From positions 512,679-576,678 of the forward strand of contig NW_005198611.1 of NCBI RefSeq assembly GCF_000372725.1: a stretch of DNA of 64,000 bases, in the 5' to 3' direction. Shown here piece after piece: positions 27,300 to 38,400 of the stretch; the stretch's first letter is position 1; each line of letters starts with the position of its first letter. Source of the DNA: Emiliania huxleyi CCMP1516 (taxonomy: Eukaryota > Haptophyta > Isochrysidales > Noelaerhabdaceae). The notes under the pieces were generated by a model. It was given only the letters and a program-made list of their open reading frames with translations. It was not told the origin of the DNA and made no database searches. A program made the translations under genes and the position numbers.

Positions 27300-27785
27300 A
27301 TGCTGACCACAATCGAGCCCGTACAGCTGACCGCCATCGAGCCCGTATTGCCTGTCGAGAACAAAGAGTTGGCGTACTGGCGGCGGTCGGCTTGCAAGCT
27401 CTGGACTCTGGCGTCGCTCGCTATCGTCGCGGTCGGCGGAGCCGTGACAAGCCAGCCGACCTTTGGCCAACCGCCGACGATCGGACGAATGCCAAATTTC
27501 GGCAGCCAGCCGCATAATTGGTGGCCGCCAACTTACGGCGTCCAGCCCCACTACGGCGTCCAGCCCCACTACGGCGTCCAGCCCCACGACGTCCACCCTA
27601 CCGACTCTGTCCGCATCACGGACTTCTACGTCAAGCTTGATGCCCTGGGCGTCGAACCACACGACGCGCATCCCTCGGACTCTGTGATAACGTCGGACTC
27701 CTTCATTGTGTCGGACAGCGTCCATTCTCCGTGGGCTAGATGGGGTGTCAACACCGATCCGCGAGGTAGCGATGATCCACCCTGA
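27300..27785 (+). CDS. small one-TM protein with YGVQPH repeats
   Basis: ATG at 27300 (MLTTIEPVQLTAIEPVLPVE) to TGA at 27785, 161 residues. A hydrophilic N-terminus with a short internal repeat (IEPV) is followed by a single hydrophobic helix LWTLASLAIVAVGGAV (about residues 41-57) with a preceding basic stretch (YWRRSACK). The exposed part has three copies of the 18 bp unit encoding YGVQPH (about 27535-27588) and two HPxDSV motifs. No family recognised. Membrane location is inferred from the single helix. It lies just downstream of the repeat that hosts the retroelement, so its promoter region is young sequence. Confidence 0.55.
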   Translation: MLTTIEPVQLTAIEPVLPVENKELAYWRRSACKLWTLASLAIVAVGGAVTSQPTFGQPPTIGRMPNFGSQPHNWWPPTYGVQPHYGVQPHYGVQPHDVHPTDSVRITDFYVKLDALGVEPHDAHPSDSVITSDSFIVSDSVHSPWARWGVNTDPRGSDDPP

Positions 27786-27853
27786 GGCACCACACCTCAC
27801 CACGGGGCACACAAGGGGACGCGAAGAAAAGTATATGACAATGAATATACATA

Positions 27854-29155
27854 TCATGTCGGCTGGACGACCCGCGCATACTCGGGCTCCGCAGCGGCGA
27901 GCCGCGCCGCCTCCGCGGTTGCCCACGGGCTTTCGGCGGAAAAGCCGCAGGGGTGTCTCGGCGGAGGCGCGTCGGGCCTGGTGTGCTCGTCGCCGCGAGG
28001 CGCGTGGCCGGCGCAGCACCACCGATAGCCCGTGCCGCGCCACTTGAGCTCGGCGGGCTTGTCGCAGCGGCACTTTGGCCGCGAGATCTCGGCGGCGCGG
28101 CTCATGCGGAAGGTGAGCGAGTAGCGCACCGGCCCGACGAGCGCGTGCCGCAGGACGGCGCCCTCGCCGCACGCGGGGACGGCGTGGTCCCACCGCTCCT
28201 GACACTCGCCCCACATGACAACGATGCTGTTGTGCGGCATCGGGATCCGCACCGTCGTGGGCGGGTCGGCGGCGCGGCTCGCGAGCACAAAGTCGCGGCA
28301 GGCTCCGAGCGCGAGGCCGACGATGATCGGTCTCGGGCCGAGCTCGCCGAGGTAGTCCGAGTGCGCGCCGACCGAGTCCTGGTGGTCGGCGTACCGGTTG
28401 CCCAGCGCGAGCGTCGGGAGCCACGGCGCGGCTCGCCCGGGCCGGATCTGCGCGACGTGCTCCGCGAGCCGGGCTGACGCGCTGCGGAGCGCGGCGAGCA
28501 GGTCTGGCGACGCGTCCGCCGACGCGTCCGCCGGAGCGTAGATGGACCCGTGCCTCGCCTCGCCGTCGCCCTGCTCTCCGCAGATACGCGACGGAGCGGC
28601 CGAGGCCTCCATCCGAAAGCCCTTGCTGCACCGCGGCGTCTCCCGCCACTGGTTGAAGATGAACCACGGGTGCCGCCGCCAAGAGGCGCCGTCGGCGTGC
28701 AGCAGCCGCAGCAAGGCATGCGCCTCCCTTGCCGGCAGGAAGTCGCGCGCGAACGCAGCCGGCGCATACTGGTGGAGCGACGCATCGGCCACGCGGCGCG
28801 GCGCCTCGGCTCCGACCTTGACTGTGACGGAGCCGGCGAAGTCGGAGCTCCTCTTTGGGCGCAGCACGTTGGCAATGCTTCGCGCGGGAGCGGGAGCAGC
28901 GGGCGCGGGAGCGGGAGCGGCAGGCGCGGGTCCGCCGACCGGTGCGGACTCAGCACTCGGCGCGAGTCTGGGCCGCTTGGCCTCGGGCGGAGCTGGGAGG
29001 TGCGTGGCGGAGGACGTGTGGAGTCGGACACGCCATTGAGGATCCTGGTCAGCAGCGCTGCCACGAGCCGCGTCGCGCTCGCTCGTGCAGACCTCGCACG
29101 CGAGATATTCGTCGTGAACGTTCTCGAAGGTGCACACTTGGCACGACCACACCAT
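27854..29155 (-). CDS. AlkB-family dioxygenase with RanBP2 zinc finger
   Basis: An Fe(II)/2-oxoglutarate dioxygenase of the AlkB family, most like ALKBH2/3-type enzymes that reverse alkyl damage in nucleic acids. ATG at 29155 (MVWSCQVCTFENVHDEYLAC); single exon, 433 residues. Residues 3-30 form a RanBP2-type finger (W-x-C-x2-C...N...C-x2-C). A basic/Pro/Ala linker with KRPRLAPS (likely NLS) follows. The catalytic domain has FIFNQWRETPR, then NRYADHQDSVGAHSDYLGEL with the iron ligands H-x-D. Later come WDHAVP (distal His) and RYSLTFR (Arg for 2-oxoglutarate). A second Cys-rich module (PKCRCDKPAEL...YRWCCAG) resembles a GRF finger. Substrate (DNA or RNA, and which lesion) cannot be read from sequence; the zinc fingers suggest nucleic-acid or ubiquitin targeting. 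Confidence 0.85.
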   Translation of the reverse strand: MVWSCQVCTFENVHDEYLACEVCTSERDAARGSAADQDPQWRVRLHTSSATHLPAPPEAKRPRLAPSAESAPVGGPAPAAPAPAPAAPAPARSIANVLRPKRSSDFAGSVTVKVGAEAPRRVADASLHQYAPAAFARDFLPAREAHALLRLLHADGASWRRHPWFIFNQWRETPRCSKGFRMEASAAPSRICGEQGDGEARHGSIYAPADASADASPDLLAALRSASARLAEHVAQIRPGRAAPWLPTLALGNRYADHQDSVGAHSDYLGELGPRPIIVGLALGACRDFVLASRAADPPTTVRIPMPHNSIVVMWGECQERWDHAVPACGEGAVLRHALVGPVRYSLTFRMSRAAEISRPKCRCDKPAELKWRGTGYRWCCAGHAPRGDEHTRPDAPPPRHPCGFSAESPWATAEAARLAAAEPEYARVVQPT

Positions 29156-29559
29156 CACCACGATGCCAGAGCGGCAAGAGCGGCCGGAACGCGTGCTAAC
29201 TGTGGTGAGCAGGCCCCGGACACTGTAGTCGGCCGTGAACCTTCAGTGGAAAGGAGGATTTCAGGTATAATTCATGTATGGGAGTATGCTAGTACAACAC
29301 TGCTGAACTGAAATACACACGTATTTCCAGTCCAATCACAAGTACACATACTTTAATACTTGATTTTATCTCTTTCAGTGTGTGGGCGAAGTAGCGGAGT
29401 AACTGGGAGGCTGCGGCGCAATACGACGCAATATGGCAGTAGGCGCGGCACGCTAGGACGTATGCAGGTACGCCGGGCGCCTCCCAGAGTATGGGTACTG
29501 GTGTACTGCATCATACTTGGGTATGTCGAGCCTTGGAGTATCGCAGTATCTCGGAAGCA

Positions 29560-29640
29560 CCAGTGCAGTATCTGCCAGTATTCTCCAGTATTCTCCAGTA
29601 TGGCCCAGTACAGCAGTATGAGGGGAGGCATCGGGCCAGA
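29560..29640. repeat. CAGTATTCTC dispersed repeat R5, copy A
   Basis: CAGTATCTGCCAGTATTCTC, CAGTATTCTCCAGTATGGCC and CAGTACAGCAGTATGAGG. Closely related sequence is at 31410-31475, and an inverted, more tandem relative is at 58655-58735. Core unit (C)AGTATTCTC. Confidence 0.75.
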
Positions 29641-29644
29641 CAGT

Positions 29645-31280
29645 GACACAGCAGGTAGCGCGCCTCTGGCTCAATTTTGCTCATCTTGAAACCGGTGATG
29701 CTGCGCAGTTTTGCCAGGGCCGCCACTGTCCTCGTGTTTGATCCCGACCGAGTGCGCAACGTCGGGAAGCGACACATACGTAATGTGTGCATGTGCATGT
29801 GCACATCGAGGGGGAGAGGTGAGAAGCTGGCAGTAGCTCCAAAGTCGCAATCGTTGGCGTTGGAATGGGACGGCTCGAGCAAATGCATCAATCCCGCAGT
29901 GCCGAAGGTAGTGGTAACAGGATGTTGTACGGGGGTGCGCACGGCAAGAGTTCTCACGAATGCTGGTGCCGGCTGTATTTGGCGCTGCGTGTCAGCACAG
30001 GAGTATGTCTGGCCAGGCAAGCTGAATGTGGACATCTCGTCCCCGTTCCTAAATGAATGAAGAGACCAAACTTTGGAGCCGCTCTTGTCCTGGGCAACGT
30101 CCTGTCGCGTTTGCCAGTCTGCGGTCGCGCTATCTGCCAGCCTCGTTCGTTGCACCAAGACGGCAGCCGTGCGCACGAGGTATGTGCGTGAGTCGTTTTT
30201 GTGTGTGCGGTTCGGGAAACATGCGATTCAATGCGCAGTGGCGCGTCGCCTTTGCTGGAGAGTCGACGGCGGCCTCTCGAGTGGCAAGTCCTCAACATGA
30301 AAAAAACAAAAGAAGGACGGAAGCAGAGTCTTCAATACCTAAATTTGGGGGGACGCACGAATATGAGGTTTGTGCGACACATGCATTCGGTCGGCATGCT
30401 CGCCCTCGTGGCGGGCATGCCCCTGACCTACACCGTGCGGGACTGTGGCACCAGGCGCGGTACACTGTATGACACTGGCTTCCTTCCAAGCACGTTGCAG
30501 ACGGCTTGGGACAAATACAGCGGCGCGGTCGGCAACGTCCTGCCGCCCACCAGAAGCGACCACAAGCGGATTGTGTGGTCATCTGCTTGCGTGTGCGATG
30601 TGTTGTGGCGCAGATTGCGCTTGTGCGATGTGTTGTGGCGCAGATTGCGCTTGCGTCCCAAGCCATTGGCCTGGTGCAGCGCCAGCCCCCCGTTTTCTGA
30701 TTCGAATATTTCAGTAAGGCAGACGCTTTCTTTTCTTTTTCCAGGCGCGGTCGGGGGCACTTGGGGTGCGGCGCGACTTGCACTAGTGCGCCGTTCCGTG
30801 GGGCTTGGCGACAGAGCGATCGCCGTGCTGTGGATCATCGGGGCACAAATCCACAAAGGCCTCTCCTCCCTCCGCGTTGCGACGAGCTCAGCCACAAGTA
30901 CGACGGTTGCGGACTGCGCATTCTGGGGACGGTGGACACAATCCATTGGTTCATCCCGTCTGGTGCGTCCCGTCCTAGCACCCCTGCTTGATCGCCGTGT
31001 TCCGCCACCACCCACGAGAGTCACATCTCATGAGTCACACCTCGCCACAGTCAAACTCGCATCAGTGGGAGTGGGAAGAGGCGGCGTGGTGGCTCTGCGT
31101 GTGCGTGGGCGCGCGCGCACCTGCAACCACAACCTGTTTGTGATGCCGCTGCAGGATAGGCCGGCCTCTTCAGGATGCCTCGTTGCCTCTTTAGGACTGC
31201 CCATCGACGAGCGCTGGATCAATCCATTGAGCAAGGACCGCCCAGCAGCAGTTGCAGTATGCGGCCGGCATTAAGCTAGC
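29645..31280. other. stretch with weak ORFs only
   Basis: Long open frames exist on both strands (for example + 30201-31274 and - 29511-30176) but none has a recognisable domain. Local pieces such as CGTRRGTLYDTGFLPSTLQ (+, about 30440) and LSHKYDGCGLRILGTVDTIH (+, about 30885) look protein-like, in different frames. A 30 bp unit (GATGTGTTGTGGCGCAGATT...) is tandemly duplicated at about 30597-30655. I cannot define a gene model. Confidence 0.35.
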
Positions 31281-31404
31281 TAGCCCTTGCAAGGCCAGGT
31301 GCGCCGCCGAGCGCCGCTGCTAGCAGTTGCAACCTGGGAGTGTGAGTTCTGGCTCCGGGTGCTCTAGTGAGTCTGGCAGCCGAGTGGTAGATCCCGCCGC
31401 AGCA

Positions 31405-31600
31405 CTGCACATGCACCAGTATGGAGCAGTATTCTCCAGTATTCTCCAGTATGCCCCAGTACAGCAGTACGGATGGAGCTGTGATGCAGTATCCAAGTAT
31501 GATTACTTCGCCGTATTGGGATATGGTGTGCATGTGAGGTACAGCAGTAAGGGGAGGTATCTCATGCAGTATTGCAGTATGATGAGACTGCATGTCGCGT
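31405..31600. repeat. CAGTATTCTC dispersed repeat R5, copy B
   Basis: AGCAGTATTCTCCAGTATTC, TCCAGTATGCCCCAGTACAG and CAGTACGG, followed by further AGTAT-rich sequence to about 31590 (CATGCAGTATTGCAGTATG). Same family as 29560-29640. Confidence 0.7.
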
Positions 31601-31913
31601 ATCAGGCTGTACCCACGTACCGGTTGCGCTGGCTCGGTGTACGGGAGTGGGGATATCTGACCAAACTAGAGGAACGAGGGCAGCTATGGCAATATTGGCG
31701 GCTATTCTTGCAATATTGTAGTACGACACAGACGCGGCGAGATAAAAATACCTCATATCTGAGATCCTTCCTTCCACTCAGTGCTGTGAGAGCCCCTGTG
31801 TGAACGGTCAGGGGTCGTAAAGAGATGTAGGACCTTCCTTAGGTCCGCCTCTCACACCCTCACTGTCTGTGCGATGTGAGCTTCTTGTTTCTTATCAACC
31901 TATCTGTGAAGAG

Positions 31914-32380
31914 TGCGTAAGGGGTTGAGTACTTCCACGAATGCGTCGAGGGCTGGGTTCGAAAAAGATTTTCGCGACTCCAGGGTGTAGTTCGGGCCCA
32001 CCTCCGCCACGCTGTCCAGCACGTGGACGGCGCTCGCCGTCTCGACCGCGTCGTCCTCTCCGGCGGAAGCTCCGCGTCGGCCGTCGCCCGCGGCCGCTTT
32101 TCCCGAGCGCGCTCGTCGCGCATCCGCTCGTGGTGGGCCTGCCGACGCGCCACGCCGGCGCCCGTGTGCCTCGCGCCGCCGCGTCCGGCGACGACGCGCC
32201 GCCACAGGTCGTCCCACAGGTCGACCCAGTCCCACAAAGGTCGTCCCAAAGTGCAAAAAGTAAAAGAGGACGCAACCACACCGCCGCATTTCGCCCGCCG
32301 AAAAGTCTCCCACTCGCGCCCGCTCCCCAAACCTACGTAATCCTAAATCCTCTCTCTCTCTCTTTTCATACATACAATTG
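31914..32380 (-). other. unrecognised possible gene (minus)
   Basis: A stretch reading LWDWVDLWDDLWRRVVAG and QAHHERMRDERAREKRPRAT (about 32060-32235) continues, after a one-base frame change, as AVHVLDSVAEVGPNYTLESR and KSFSNPALDAFVEVLNPLRT to the stop near 31900. Both halves look like true protein. The frame change means a frameshift, an intron I cannot place, or sequence error. No family recognised. Confidence 0.35.
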
Positions 32381-32497
32381 AAAAATCCAAGAGTCAGTAG
32401 TAAGGAAACCGCCCCCCCCCCCCCCTCATGCCTAATTAATGCCGCACAGGAGCTCTACGCCGCGGCTGTCGCCTGACTGTCACAGAGAGCCTTCGCT

Positions 32498-35400
32498 CTA
32501 CACCCTGGAGAGCTGCTTACTACTGCTGCCGCGAAGCTGTTCTGCGTGCTTTCGCGCGATGTCTCGCGGCACAATCGGTTGACTACTACTACCTGCTTCC
32601 GCCATGCGGGATTTTCCGAGGCGCTTTTCCGACAGCGTGGACGTCGGCTCTGGCTCCATGCTGATGGTGTGCGGCAGAGACGGCTCCGTGCTGACGGAGG
32701 GCCGAATGCGTGAAGGCTCGGTGCTGACGGCGTCCCGAGTGGATGAGCTCCGGCGCGCCTTTGACAAAGGCCCTGGGCTACCCAGGGTGCTTTTGATTAA
32801 GATCCCCGTTTGGCGGAGGTCCTCCGAGGCGCGCGCGCGGAGGCCCTTCGTGGCGGTCGCGCCGAGGCTCTTTGCCAGGTGCACGAGCGACACCTACATG
32901 AACGCGCATGTGACACGTCCAGCGCTGCGCGCCTCGGAGCGCAAGAGAGAGCGCGCCTCGTGGTGCGGCCAGTCCCTCGGGAAGCACGGGTGCGCCATGT
33001 CGCGGTACAGCCCATCATTGATGAGCTCCTGCGGCGTGGTCTCGAAGAATCTCGCAAAGATGCAGCCGCCCTTGTCGGGGTCGTTCTCGTGCGCCATCAC
33101 GATCTTCAGCTTGTCCTCGCCCGCCTGCTTGACCTGCTCGGCCAGCCGCTCGTCCGACCATGTCTCCCGGTTGAGGTAGAGCAGCATGTGGGTCGCGTCG
33201 TCGGCAGCCTCGGCGGTGGAGACGGTGAGGCGGGCGAAGGATTTGGCGAGCTCGTTGGCGAGATCCTCTGCGCCCGGGTTGGCAAGCGAGACCCGGACCG
33301 TCACTTGTTTGCTAAAGTCGAACGACGCGATCCGCGGCTCGCCCGCGATGCAGAGCGGGAGGGAGACCTTGTTCATGTAGGCGGGCGTGCAGAGGAGCAG
33401 CGCCTAAGGCATCAGTGCAGGGTGTGGGGGAGATGCTGGTTCGGCCGTGGCTGCGGCCTGCGGCGCCTCTGCGATGATCTTGAGCGAGATGCGCTGGAAC
33501 TCCTCGGCTCGCATCCAGACTGCGTGCGGCCGGTCCATCTCAAAGATGCTCCGCTGGAGGGTCTCGGGGCAATCTTCGCGCAGCTCCTCCATCGTCCCGC
33601 CGCCCTTTGTCGGGTCCGCCTCTTGCACGAGGACGATCGGCTTGTTCATCTCGAGCGACGAGCGAACCTCCCGGAGGCAGTTCTGCGGCGCAGGGGGGGG
33701 GGGGGGGGTGAAGCCCGTGTGCAGACACCATCGGTGGGGGGTTGGCGCGCCTTGGAGCGGAAGTAGCCCTGCGAGAGGAAGAAGAGGATCATCGTCGTGC
33801 CTCGGATGTACTGCTCGAGCGCCCCGATGTCTTTGAGATCATCGACCTGTGCGCACACCGCGGTGCGTCAGAGGGGCTCTGCGTGTGCAGCTAGCGCGGC
33901 TGAGCATCTGCGCGCGTCGAGGAATATCTTGACCCCGGGCAGCAGCAGCATGAGCTGCTTCTTGATGACCGCGGCGGCGTCCTAAGGGAAAGAAGGCCAC
34001 CTCTCCAGACCGCTCACACAAGTCACGAGTGGTGCAGCAGAGGGGACCACCTGCCCCGTGCTCCAGATGTGGCTGTTGAAGAGGTGCCACTTGAGCCCGT
34101 GCGCGAGGGTCAGCTCGGGCAGCTGCTTGGTCGAGACGAGGCGAAACGTGGGCAGCTTGGCGACGCGACGGGCGGCGAAGATGGCACCGATGAGGAAGAA
34201 GATGAGGACTGCGCCGACCAGGGCTATCATCGAGTTGACGAGACCCGTCAGGCTGCTGAAGCCGAGGACGTCGGCGGGGTCGGCTCCCTGGTACCGCTCC
34301 TCGATGCCGAGGAAAATGGTCGTCCAGTTGGCGCCGAGGAAGAAGAGGAGGAGCACGAGACTGGTCGCGACGGCTAGCACATCGTCCTCGACCCGATTGT
34401 AGGGGCGCACGATGGCGATCGCCACCGAATAGCAAACGCAGACGAGCGTCGCCACCACGAGGCGAACAAAGGCGCGCTCCTCTGGGATCAGCAGCACCGC
34501 GCCCGTCAGAACGAGCTTGCGCGCCAGCTCGAGCGCCTCCCACCAGTAGTAGGTCAGCACGTACTCTCGATGCAGGAAGCGAGTGGCGCGCGTCAGAGCA
34601 GTCCGCGTCTTCTTCTTCAGAGGCTTGTAGCAGGCGGCGAGGAGCAACGTGTACAGGACCAGCGAGCCAATCGGCCAGACGACGATGAAGACGATGGCGA
34701 GGTTCGTGATGGGCTTGTGCTCGTCGGTGCCGCACTCAACGCTCGCGTCCTGCCGCATGTACTCGACCTCTTTGAGCGACTCGCCGGGCGGAGAGATGGT
34801 GTAGGCCTACGAGCAACACGTTGCGAGGACTGAGGGAACAAGGTTGAACGACACAGTCCGCGGCTGGTGTGCGACTCGGAGCCTGGCACGACCACGCACG
34901 GAAGATGGAGGCGCTGACGGAAGTGACGAAGCAAAAGATGAGAATGAGCGCTGCCGGCATGAAATCGAGGAGGCCGAGGGCCGCCTCCACATACCAAGGT
35001 ATCGCCGACGCGGACACCTTCGACTCGTCTTCGTTCATGGCGTTTATCGCCAATGTGATCGCCGTCACCACCGACACATCCTCCTCCACCACAGCGTTTC
35101 CTGTTTTGCTTTGTTCCTGTGATGCGCTGCGCGGCGCCCGAGCGCGAAGACGCCTGCGGTGGATCCGCAGCCCGATACCTGCCGATGGGGAAGGGGGTCA
35201 GCCCACCGTGCGTGCGTGCGTGCGGGCAGGCGGGCGTGCGGGGCGGGTGGGCGGGCGGGCGGGCCGGGGAGGGGGGTGGGAGGTCGCCCGTGAGTAAGAG
35301 CAGCGCGATGAGACTGGCCGGCGTGATCGTGACCGCGAGAAGTCGAGACTGGAAGGGCAAGCACTGCGCCGGCAAGAGGAAGCCAGTCCAGTCGATGCTG

Positions 35401-38400
35401 ATCGCCTCGGCCAGCTTGTCAGTCCAGGACGTGTACTCAATGGGCAGCCGCGCCGAGTAGGTGGTGGTGAGGACAATGCAGACCTGGTAGAAGCCGAGCA
35501 GGATTTTGAGCTTCGGCGTAAAGCCCATGCCGACGTAGAAGACGACGGCGCGGTCCGCGAGGCGGAGGATGCGGCCGATGTAGCCTGGCTTCTTTCGCCA
35601 GCCCTTCTTGCTGTAAGCCCAAGCCGCGATGCCGCACGCGACAAAGACGCAGAGGACGGCACCGGCGATGCGACCCACCACGGAGCCAAGTGGGAGGCAA
35701 TCCCTGCAGGTGTCACCGTCGACGAGGTGGTGCTTGTCGGCGACGCAGAGCCGGCACTCGGGGCCGTAAAAGCCGGGAGCGCAGTACTCGTCTGACGGGC
35801 TCACCTCCTCGATCATCCGGCGGCGAGAGGCGTCCCCCGCATCCAATTCGCTGCCAGCGCATCGCGTCTTGCCGGCCTCGCCGTCGCCGCCAAAGGAGCG
35901 GCACTCTGTCAGTGCGGCGCTCGAGGAGCTAGCGCGCCAGTAGCCTTGAGGGACGACGAGGGTCTCGAGCGTGGTGTTGGTCGGGCAGAAGGCGTTCGGC
36001 GGGCAAGGTTTGCAGTGCTCTGTCGGTGCCATCCAGATGTCATTTGGGTCAACGCTCGTCGACAACAAATAGTAGTCCTCCTTGCAGATCGAGCAGGTGA
36101 CGCCGCCGCTCCCACTACTCAATGGATGGGGGCAGCGAGTGCACTCGCCCTGGCCAGGGTTGGCGGCGTAAGAGCCGACAGCGCACTCGCTGCAGGAGTC
36201 GCTGCCGGTGCCGGAGGAAGTGCCAGGGTCACAGCTGGCGCACTCGGCGAGGCCGCTTGTGGCGGCGAAGCTGCCCTTGGCGCACGGCTTCTGCTCGGTG
36301 GAGCCCGTGGTGGCGAAGTGGCCCGGCGAGGCGTCGGCGCACTCGCTCGCGTCGGTGAGGTTGGTCGCGCTCGAGTAGCTGCCAGCCTCGCACGGCAGCG
36401 GCGCCGCGGCGCCTGGCTCGCAGTAGCTGCCTTTCTCGCACGCGCGGCAGCCCGTCGCGCCCGTGTCGTGCTGGTAGGACCCGCCTTCGCACGGCGCGCA
36501 CTCCGCGAGGCCGACCGTGGCGGCGAAGCTGCCCTTGGCGCACGGCTTTTGCTCGGTGGAGCCCGTGGTGGCGAAGTGGCCCAGATCGGCGGGCGTGCAC
36601 TGCGAGGCGGCCGACAGGCCCGTCTTGTCCGAGTAGGAACCGCCCTCGCACGGCAGCGGCCTCGACGCGCCCGGCTCGCAGTAGTTGCCCTTGTCGCACG
36701 GCAGGCAGCCCATCGCGTTCGCCTCGCTCTGGTACGATCCGCCCGCGCAGCGGAAGCACTCGGAGAGGCCGGTCGTGTTGGCAAAGGCGCCCGGAGAGCA
36801 TGCGACCGGCGGAGCTCCGCCGCCTCCGCACGACGAGCCCACAGGGCAGTCAAAGCAGTCGGGGATGCCGTCGTCGTCCGTCATGTTGGCGTACATCCCC
36901 GGGTCGCACGTCGCGGGCAGCTCGAGCGACGCACCCGCGGGGCAAAACTTGCCAGCCGCGCAGCGTAGGCAGCTTGTCGCTCCTGTCGCGCTCTGGTAGA
37001 AACCCTGTGGGCACCGCTTGCAGGCCTCGTTGCCCTCCCCAGATGCGAAGCTGCCGGCGCGGCAAGGCACACACGTAGAGTTCGTTGTCGCTCCGGTGTC
37101 AGAGCTCGAGGTGCCGTTAGGGCAGAGAAGGCACGATTCGATTGAGGTGGAGCGGGTTTCCGGGTTGTAGCTGCCGGCGGGGCACGCTTGCCGGACCATG
37201 CTCCCATCCACCACCTCGCAGTAGCCGCCCGGCTCGCATTCCTCACAGTAGCTCTGCCCGGTGTCCGCCGAGTAGGTTCCGTCAGGGCAGGGGGTGCATC
37301 GCGGCTGCCCGCCATCCGGCTGGTGCTGCCCTCGCGGGCACGTGAGGCAGTCCTCGCGCCTGGACGCTCCCAGCAGAGGCATACTGGTCCCGGCGGGGCA
37401 TGGAACCGGAAGCGCGCTCCCCTCCTCGCAAAAATGGCCAAGCGGACAAATGCCGCTGCACGCAGCGGCTTCAAGATCGGTGGCGTTTCCAAAGTATCGC
37501 TCAGGACAGACGTTGCAGCCGCGCACGTCACCATTGAACTCGCCACGAACGGGCATGAACTCGCCCAGCGCGCATGGGTGCCAGCTTAGCTCGGACGCCG
37601 CGGTGATGGTGACGGCGTTCTCGGCGATGTTGCCCACGAAGCGCGAGTCGTCCACCGAGCCCTGCGTGGACGTGGAGCCGCCGTAGTAGAGGGCTGAGGC
37701 CGACGCCGCCTGGTTGTCGCTCAGCGTGGACCGCAGGAAAGTTGCGATGCTCAAGCTGCTCTCGAATTGGATTCCTCCGCCGCGTTTCGCGGCCGTGCTG
37801 TTGCTCACGGCACTGTCAATCAGCGACAGATCTCCGCTGTCGGCCAGGGCGATGCCGCCACCGCTTCCCTCCACCGAGCATTGGGCAACACTGCTCTCGG
37901 TAAGTGCGAGCGCGCCGCCTTGCCGGATTGAGATGCCGCCGCCGTCGCGCCGCGCGCGGCAACCCAACGTGGTGGACTTGTGGAGCTCGACATCTCCGCT
38001 ATCGGTCATGGCGATGCCACCGCCGAATCCTTGGGACTCGCTGTCCTTGATGCTCGTGTCGGCCAGCTTGAGGGAGCCCGCACCCGACCCTTGAATGGCG
38101 CCGCCGTCTTCCTTGGAGTAGCCGTTGACGAGCGTTAGTCCTTGGAGCGTGAGGCTGCAGCCGCCAGAGAGGGAAAAGAGCCGCGATCGGCCCTGGCCGT
38201 CGAGAGTCGCGCCGACTCCTTCGCTGCGAACAACGAGTGAGATGTTGCCGCTGCATTCCAGCGACGAGTCGAGCACCAGCGGCTTAGGCCCCTTGCCGCC
38301 CGCCTCGGAAGCGCGGCGGCCGATATCTCCCGACGCCACGCACGCGCTGTTGCAGTCGCTCGCGCCGGCAGCAGGCAAACCGCACGTGTCGCACGTGGAT

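Noticed and set aside
28102-29311. Overlapping ORFs on both strands across the AlkB gene
   Set aside because: Only the 27854-29155 minus frame has a complete dioxygenase domain. The others are low-complexity translations.
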